This document shows, in pieces, positions 57,230 through 64,000 of a stretch of DNA of 64,000 bases. Under the pieces are notes generated by a model. It had not been told where the DNA came from and made no database searches. It saw only the letters and a list, made by a program, of their open reading frames with translations. Both the position numbers and the translations under genes were made by a program. The stretch comes from Ornithodoros turicata (Eukaryota > Arthropoda > Arachnida > Ixodida > Argasidae), in NCBI RefSeq assembly GCF_037126465.1, contig NC_088203.1:50939581-51003580 (forward strand), given 5' to 3'. Numbering within the stretch: position 1 is the first letter of the stretch; the number at the start of each line of letters is the position of its first letter.

Positions 57230-58156
57230 CGACAGCGGCTCATTACCACTCTCCGATGTCGAAGAGGCTTATGCTGCAGTCTGCACGGCTGTACCCTCCT
57301 CCTTAAACCTGAGGCACCCTTTGTGGTAGGTTGGGCAAACACGGTCGCCAGGGACGAGACCCAGTGATGGCACCCTTCGAGATAAATTCATGGAAATCAT
57401 CCCCGTGCCCTGTACTTTGTTATGGACAGAAAATGGCTAAACACGGTTCCTCAAAGCTAAGATGAGAGGGTATTTGCGCACGTATTGCAGGTATTTGCGT
57501 TTTCCGTTTGTGGGTAGTGGTACCCACAAATTCTGGTGATATCTTTCTGGTCTCGCCGAGATCTTCATGATATCAGGAACTGCTCCTGAAGTTCAGTGAA
57601 ATAAAGCTTTTGATTGATTGATTGATTGAAGTTGCAGGATAGAAAAATCAACGAACGCGCCAGGCGTTGCTGTGCACTTTTCCTGTTCAAACGTGCAAAT
57701 GCAGGGAACCACAATACCTGATGCGAGATCAGCCGTCTCGTAGGACGAGCTTGCCATAGGCACCACGCTCAAAACTAGAGCAAGGTAGCCACATATCGGG
57801 GAAAGCACTTCCCCAAATCATACAATATACACTTTCGTGTGATGTAGTCGCGCATGTGTGGTCCCCCAAATACATCAGTGCAGGTTCGCCCAATCTTCTG
57901 TCTTATCTTTTGTTCCAAACAAAACAAATAGGCGACGTTGTAACGATAATGTGCCGGCTTGTTGAGCTGAAGATACAGGGTTCGAACCCGGTCGAGAATG
58001 GTAGATATGGGGGAGGTAAACATTGCTTCCATCTGCGTGTGTCGGAGATTTCCGACGCACGTCAAAAGAACAACAGGCGGCTGAAATTATCCGGAGTCCT
58101 GCCCTGCGACACGTGCAACATGACGCCCCAAAACTAGGTTGACACACCTTACGTGC
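57230..58156. other. No gene recognised
   Basis: Includes a (TTGA)n run at 57607-57628 and a box-B-like 'ggttcgaacccgg' at 57979-57992 without a matching A box, so no tRNA is called. Confidence 0.35.
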
Positions 58157-58245
58157 AGGGTGTCGAACCAAACCCGAACCGAAATTGTCATGACACTGTT
58201 GAACCCGAACCGGAGAAGAACCGTTAAAAATAATAGCGGGAACCG
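58157..58245 (+). repeat. Solo hAT-like terminus
   Basis: CAGGGTGTCGAACCAAAC followed by 'cccgaacc' repeats, like the ends of the hAT element at 42700. The partner end was not found in the window. Confidence 0.6.
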
Positions 58246-58735
58246 GTTGGCAACGAAAGAGTTCGGACATAAAAGAAGTCAGCATAAGAGTTCCTCGAAT
58301 CCCCGAATCCCCACATTGGAATCATCGTCATGCGTCCATCGATTTCGGAAATTGTATAGTAAGTATACTTTCAGCGTCTTTAACACGTTGAAGCGCAGTT
58401 GTCCTTGTGAGCGCCGCGGCTTGCGCCCCACGCACGTTTTACGGCGTCTACTCTTCAGAGACGAGGCGCCACGCGGACGATAGAAACAGGAATGGAGTAG
58501 GCCAGTTTTGTAGCTCTGCAGCAGGAATATGCGATTAAGCTCCCAACATTTCCCCTTACAAGTCAAAAGGAAAAATTAAACAAGTCAGAAATATGAGAAG
58601 CGGAGAATGAGCGTTACGCAGAACGGTGCCTGTTTGATTGGTCGTGGTTTGAAAAGTAAATGCAATTCTGCTTATTGGTAGTGCAGTTGTGTGACTTTGT
58701 GTTGTGGGTTAACTAGACTAGGATTAACTGTACCA

Positions 58736-58985
58736 GCTCCCGTGGCTCAGTGGTTAGCGTGCTGGCCATGTCACGTCGAGACTGGGAGGTAGCCGGGTTC
58801 GAATGCTGGTGCCATCTGTGCTTTCTGGAGTTATTCCTGGGCTTTCCTCAGACGCTTTCAGACATATGTCGGCACGGTTCCTTTAGAAGTCGGCCCAGAA
58901 CCCACATTCACCGTCAGTCGTAACGATGCCCACATCTATGAGGCCGACAACGGCGAGCCCTTTCACCACCATCGTGGAATAACTA
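58736..58985 (+). repeat. tRNA-derived SINE
   Basis: Starts GCTCCCGTGGCTCAGTGG with an RNA polymerase III A box (58743-58753) and a B box GGTTCGAATGC (58796-58806) at tRNA spacing. A non-tRNA body of about 170 bp follows. The tRNA-like head does not fold into a full functional tRNA. The 3' limit is approximate. Confidence 0.75.
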
Positions 58986-59124
58986 GTACACTGCTGTGAG
59001 CTCTGTCAGAGAAAGGCCGGCTGGCTTATGTTCGACATGCTTCGGTACTGTTTCAGATCGATTCACGCTGCGAATACAGAGTGCCGGCAGGTATTGTCGT
59101 GTATGTAACGCTGTCCCTGGTGCT

Positions 59125-59265
59125 ATAGGTACCTGTAGGATTATGAAACCCTACAGGAGCTATAGGGCCCACATGTCCTACAGGAACTATATGCCCCACA
59201 TGTTCCTACAGGACCTATAGGCCCTACATATTCCTGCAGGACCTGCTGGACATGTAAGACCCATG
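59125..59265. repeat. Minisatellite, about 33-bp unit
   Basis: Four degenerate copies built around 'cctacaggacctatagg' and 'cccacatgtt'. It lies just downstream of the BEN-like remnant. Confidence 0.8.
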
Positions 59266-59437
59266 GGTTCCTACAAGGATGCTTGAGGCACACACCCTTG
59301 TCTCAGCCCTCTACACACATTACTCAAACAGTCCCTACATTCCTATACATACATCTGAAGCCAACCTTTGAATGTATACTTGGCACTTTTCAGCATCATG
59401 CAACACTGATTAATCTGTGTGTTTATGTAGGTCCTGA

Positions 59438-60190
59438 CTATGCAGAGAAAAGACAGCACATAACAAAGAAAGTCAATTTATTATATATTCTCCTTTGGGT
59501 GACACTTTGCATTCTTTGGGGTCTGCGCAGATCATTTATCTTTTCTGCCAGCAGGCGCTTTACTTTTTCGATGCTGGTTGCTATCTTCGCTGGTGCTTCG
59601 CCCTTAGTCTCCAGCTTTCGCTTCAGTGATGCTAGAATACAAGTACCGGTTTCAGTGCGGACATAGTGTAACAGTAATAATAATAACTCAATTTAGTCGT
59701 ATTGCAAATCAGACAAATAGCACAAGAAAGTGGACCCAGCTAAGCCTTGAAGGCTTGTGAGCTGGGACCGGCGAGAACATACGACAGGCATAGCAAAGCA
59801 AGGCAAAGCGTCAAGGTGTATTTTACAGCTCCTTGTCGGTGCCTCCACATCTGATTGGTGAAACCAAATAAATTGAATTGAAAAAAATACAGCATTCACA
59901 AATATAATCTTCAGGGTTTATAACAACACAAACAAATAGAAACAGTGTTATGAATATGCATCAATGTACCTTTGATAAATTCCACCTTCTTAGGTGTCAG
60001 ACGAGGTCGTGGAGTGAAGGTGCCTCCACGTTGGTTGTTGCTGATGGAGCCTGTGACGCTCCTGGATGCAGGGAACGTCAGAACCCCAGAGTGCTAGGGC
60101 GAGATTTTTTACAAAATGTGTGTCCTTTTGAAGCTGCATGTTCGCCGACACATCAGGCTGTAGCGTAAGATACACTGCTGGAAATGTTAC
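59438..60190 (-). pseudogene. BEN-domain protein remnant, two exons
   Basis: The minus-strand exon 60190-59970 (acceptor TTGCAG, donor GTACATTG) reads 'DTHFVKNLALALWGSDV'. After a frame change near 60085 it continues 'SRSVTGSISNNQRGG' and 'RPRLTPKKVEFIKG'. The terminal exon 59631-59438 (acceptor TTCTAG) joins in phase: 'SLKRKLETKGEAPAKIA' and 'RLLAEKINDLRRPQRMQS', then a stop. This order is that of the BEN domain, a DNA- and chromatin-binding fold. A frameshift and the absence of upstream exons suggest a pseudogene or an assembly error. Confidence 0.6.
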
Positions 60191-61409
60191 CTGCAAGGAA
60201 GAAAGAGCATGAGGTTTCCTACACGTGATCTTGTGCCTCAGAGCACTGGCAGCATCTAGATTCAACTTGTCACCCTGACTCTAAGAATGGCAGAAAATAT
60301 GAGGGCATCTCTTCGTGAAAACCTCCACCATGCTACTAGTTCACCACACAAACTCCACAGATAAAGAATTTCCCTTTTACAGTGAGCTTGAGAAACTGTT
60401 CACAATACCTCTAGACAGAAAAAAAAGGTCTATGGGGAATGACACAATAGTTTATTGATTTCTTGGGTGCTGATTATGCGGACAAATATGTATGACAAAT
60501 ATGTGAGGCTCATGCCGTGAAAATGCAAAGGGATACCATGCATGTGCCACATCCCAGTAAACCATTTACATCCAGGCCAGATCTACCCGATATCTAATTC
60601 TGGATATTTGGATGTCTGCTGGAGGTTCGTGAGGATCCAACTTACATCTACAAGACGTACGTGAGATATGCATTTTAACCCTCCTTTGTCATCCCAGATA
60701 GGTCCCCGCAGGGTATTTTAGTGGATATCTGGACACAGATTGGGCGTCACAAATACTTCTGACTTAAAAGTTAATATCAACTTGCGCTTACTTACTTTTA
60801 GTTTAATACACATCTGAGATGACCACGCCACGCTGATATAAACGGAAATTACATATTTATTACCAAACATATTACATAAGATAATTATCACATGTTTGTC
60901 ATCATGTGCGTCTTTGTTGAAATAAACGCCTCGAACATCAGCAACAGGAAAAAAAAATCCAGTAACTGTAGCGTGCTACGCCAGCATTCGGCCACACTCC
61001 GACACACGGTCCACTCAGGTCCCCTCCACCGCGTACGCGGATTTGAAGGGAGACCAGAGCCTTCACAATAGCCTCTGTTGACAAAATGGCCAGAGCATAT
61101 ACTGAAATACAAGTTGTTGGGGCACATTCGCGATGTGTATTGAGCGGCGATATATTTGTAACGGTGAGGGGGTGCTTCTTTGCAAATAACCCGTTTATCT
61201 GCAGAGTCAAGGTATAACTAATAACGTTTCTGACATTCCTTCCTGTCAACTACTGTGTTTTTAATTCAAGCTATTGTCTATAATGTGGTTAGCGGCTTAG
61301 TCGAGCTGTAAAAGTGATCGAATTCCACTGTTGCTTGACGAACGTTACGCATTTAGATAAGCACTTTCACGGCTAGCAGCACGCGAACGATAAACATATA
61401 TCATAACAG
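60191..61409. other. No gene recognised
   Basis: Contains diffuse 'ggatatttggatgtc'-type words at 60590-60740, like those at 32125-32285. Open frames at 60890-61250 on the minus strand have no family signature. Confidence 0.35.
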
Positions 61410-64000
61410 AGTTATGATGATGATGATTTGGGTTTTCTTGGCGCAAAAGCTACTAGGGCTATAATGCGCCAAACAACAAGGTAATGTTATGAACCTAGTT
61501 AAAAATTGAAATGCTCATATTAAAATAACTTGGCTAGTGGTGGCTTAAAAAAACATGAAAGGGTTAAGAAAAGAGCTCACTGTAAATTCACAGCTTGTTA
61601 AGATATCCAATGTTCTTTAAAAAATTATGTACTCCAGTAAAAGGAACAATAGCCTCATCACCCAGCAAACGAGCTGGATGAAGAGGTAAAGAGTAACAAT
61701 AAAATTTAGTGAAATGATGCTGACGATAACTTTCATGTAATGGGCATGTAATTAGAATGTGTTGGACAGAAAGGGGCTCTCTACAGCTCACGCACTCAAG
61801 TGGGTCCTCTCCACGTAGCAAAAACCCGTGAGTCATGTATGTGTGTCCAACCCTTAACCTGCACCTTAAGACATCGTGTAACCTGTTTTCAAGACTTTGT
61901 GAGCGATTTCCTATTCGAGGCTTCACCAAGTGCAGCTTATTCTGCTCTTGTGTGCTCCAAAATTGCTGCCATTTCATGTTGATAGCATTCATCAAAGATA
62001 ACCTGAGGTCTTGAAAAGGGACATCAAAGACTGTTATGTCAGCTGAAAGTGCAGCTGGAGCTGCACGATCCGCATTTTCATTACCCTGTATGCCCACGTA
62101 GCTTGGCACCCAGCAAAGGGTTAAACGATAGCCCCTGTTAGCTATTGTATTAGCTAGACATTGTGCTCGCTGCACAAGATTTTTTTTTTTTTTTCACTGA
62201 ACGTATTGCCTGTAAAGAGCTGAGGGAATCTGTATAGATGACTGATGACGCAATGCAATGTTGTAAAATATATTTGAGTGTTATGATGATCGCATAAACC
62301 TCTGCACTGAATATCGACATGATTTTGTGTAAGCGATGAGTTACTGTGACTGTCCCAGTTACCATGGCACAAGATACACCAGCATTAGTCTTCGATCCGT
62401 CCGTGTAAAACGCCACGTGCTTTCCAAAGCTTTCCCTTAAACTCTCGAACTCCTGCTGCAGCACAGTCGTGGAAGTATCGCTTTTCCTGTACTTGGTCAG
62501 TGACGAGTTGGATTGTGGTGGTGGTTGCCATGGAGGCAGGCTCCCACCAAATTGGAAAAGCTGGGTGTTGTAGTGGGTAAAATCATAAAATTCAACTTCT
62601 CGTAAAACTCGCATGGTAAAAGGAGGGACGACTGAAGACCTGTTTAAGAACAGTTGTTCAAAAGGCGTCCTTGTAGCGCATGGGAGCGCCGCATGTTGTG
62701 GATAAGTACGAATCGTTAGTGCGTACATGCCACTAAGATAAGCTCGTCGACTTCCTAGAGACCACTCATTGCATTCGACGTATAGGCTTTGAACGGGTGA
62801 CGTTCGGAATGCTCCGAGGACCAGTCGCGAGCCCTGATGATGTATGGGATCTAAGCACTTTAGGACAGACTGGCGTGCCGATCCATAAACTGCACATCCG
62901 TAGTCCAGCCTGGACCGAACTGTAGACATGTAGACCCTGTACAATGTTTCTCTGTCTGCCCCCCAGGACCTGTGATACAGGACTTTTAAAAGGTTCAATG
63001 ACTTCACGCATATAGCCTTCAAGATTTTGATGTGGGGAAGAAAAGTAAGCTTTTTGTCAAAGACTAGACTAGAAATTTACATTCTGTCCCTATAACAAGA
63101 TCACTGCCGTTCATTTTAAGTGATGGCTCGGGAGACATTCCTCTAACTCTTGAAAATGGCACACATATGGTCTTGTGTGGGGAGAATTTAAAGCCATTTT
63201 CACTGGACCATTTAGTTAGCCTGTTAATTGTGAGCTGCAGCTGTCTTTCGCACATGGCTAGGTTGCAGGAAGAATATGATATTTGTACATCATCAACATA
63301 CAGCGAGTACTTGACTGAGGCGGGTATAACCTTAGCGATAGAGTTCATTTTCAGAATAAATAGAGTAACGCTCGAAACAGATCCTTGAGGAACACCATTC
63401 TCCTGTACAAATGGACGCGAAAGTGTGTGCCGAGTTGGACCCTGAACGATCTTCCTTGTAGGAAGTCGGCGATGCAGTGGAACAGACGACCACGTATTCC
63501 ACATGAATGCAAATCAAACAAGATTCCATATCGCCATGCGGTATCATAGGCCTTTTCAAGGTCGAAAAAGGCAGACACACAATGTTGTTTTCGTACAAAG
63601 GCATCACGTATAAAAGTTTCTAAACGAACACGCTGATCCGTAGTGGAACACCCCGTCCGAAATCCGCACTGATATTGGTCAATGCACTCATTTTCCTCAA
63701 GATAGTGTATGAGACCGTTATTTACCATTCGCTCAAAAGTCTTCCCAAGACAACTTGTGAGTGCTACAGGCCTATAGCTTGATGGATCTGACGCATCTTT
63801 TCCTGGTTTTAAAAGCGGGATAACGGTTACAACCTTCCAGCGAGAAGGGATATGTCCTCTTTGCCATATAGTATTCAAGAAATCAAGAAGACTTTCCAGA
63901 GAAGTGTTTGACAAATGCTGTAGCATGGAGTAGGTTATTCGATCTGGTGCAGGCGCTGTGATTTTTGATGATGACATTGCCACTAACAATTCTATCATTG
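61410..64000 (-). pseudogene. I-like LINE copy C, long, running off the right edge
   Basis: Read leftward from 63998: 'PDRITYSMLQHLS', 'IPLLKPGKDASDPSSYRPVA', 'QCGFRTGCSTTDQ', 'FFDLEKAYDTAWR' (first catalytic D), 'GVPQGSVSS', 'YSLYVDDVQISYSS' (YVDD). After a frame change near 63064 come 'SLNLLKVLYHRSWGADRE' and 'DYGCAVYGSAR', then RNase H ('FYTDGSKTNAGVSCAMV', 'YTDSLSSLQAI'). After a break at an A-run (62181-62194) it continues 'CWVPSYVGIQGNENADRAA' to the C-terminus 'NFLKNIGYLNKL'. A frameshift also lies near 63400. The 3' end is a (ATC)n-type tail at 61411-61424. Only three lesions are seen, so it is the youngest copy here. Confidence 0.9.

Noticed and set aside
57960..58000. tRNA or SINE by its box B-like sequence
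   Set aside because: No A box at the right distance.

Overview
The window is arthropod nuclear DNA, most likely from a chelicerate and probably a tick. The reasons are spliced genes with GT-AG introns, no bacterial-style operons, and dense layers of eukaryotic transposons (I-like and CR1/L2-like LINEs, PIF/Harbinger, Kolobok, MULE, hAT, pogo, mariner). Species cannot be set from sequence alone. There is one 100-bp assembly gap (33025-33124). The only probable host gene is a piece of an ABCA-type ABC transporter just right of that gap; a BEN-domain remnant (59438-60190) may be host- or repeat-derived. Almost everything else is mobile DNA, much of it nested.

Layout. 1-1100: a cluster of six hammerhead-ribozyme motifs on both strands in repeated DNA, resembling the ribozyme-bearing repeats of Penelope-like elements and retrozymes. 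1128-2025: a foldback element with about 330-bp inverted arms. 2640-4700: a decayed LINE. 4769-18694: a PIF/Harbinger transposon with TTA target duplications, carrying a MADF-BESS gene (+) and a broken transposase (-). A small MITE (6841-16814) sits inside it, and inside that MITE is a Kolobok transposon (7014-16698, TTAA duplications). The Kolobok element has a 14-exon THAP-DDE transposase with no break that I can find, plus a second, convergent gene that encodes a P2X7 ballast-like domain. A Kolobok-related MITE (8762-9030) is nested deeper still.

21720-28856 holds a second onion. Its core is another Harbinger (23115-27980) with a transposase pseudogene (+) and a Myb/SANT-like accessory gene (-), each broken. 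28855-31215 holds LINE fragments. 31387-31677 is a TA-flanked MITE. 33125-34132 has two ABCA exons. 36031-39049 is a candidate terminal-repeat element containing a dead mariner. 39472-39749 is a LINE ORF1 fragment.

42700-52571 is a hAT-type element with an 8-bp target duplication. It was split by a MULE-like element (43708-50835, 9-bp duplication) whose arms are more than 1 kb each and both carry N-terminal coding exons. The right arm was later hit by a pogo/Tigger derivative and a Tc1/mariner MITE. 52953-55870 and 61410-64000 hold three copies of an I-like LINE with reverse transcriptase and RNase H. A tRNA-derived SINE (58736), minisatellites and the BEN remnant lie between.

The element boundaries were found by pairing terminal inverted repeats with matching target duplications. 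Gene models were built by joining reading frames at GT-AG sites and checking phase. Family names rest on motif recognition; no database search was run.
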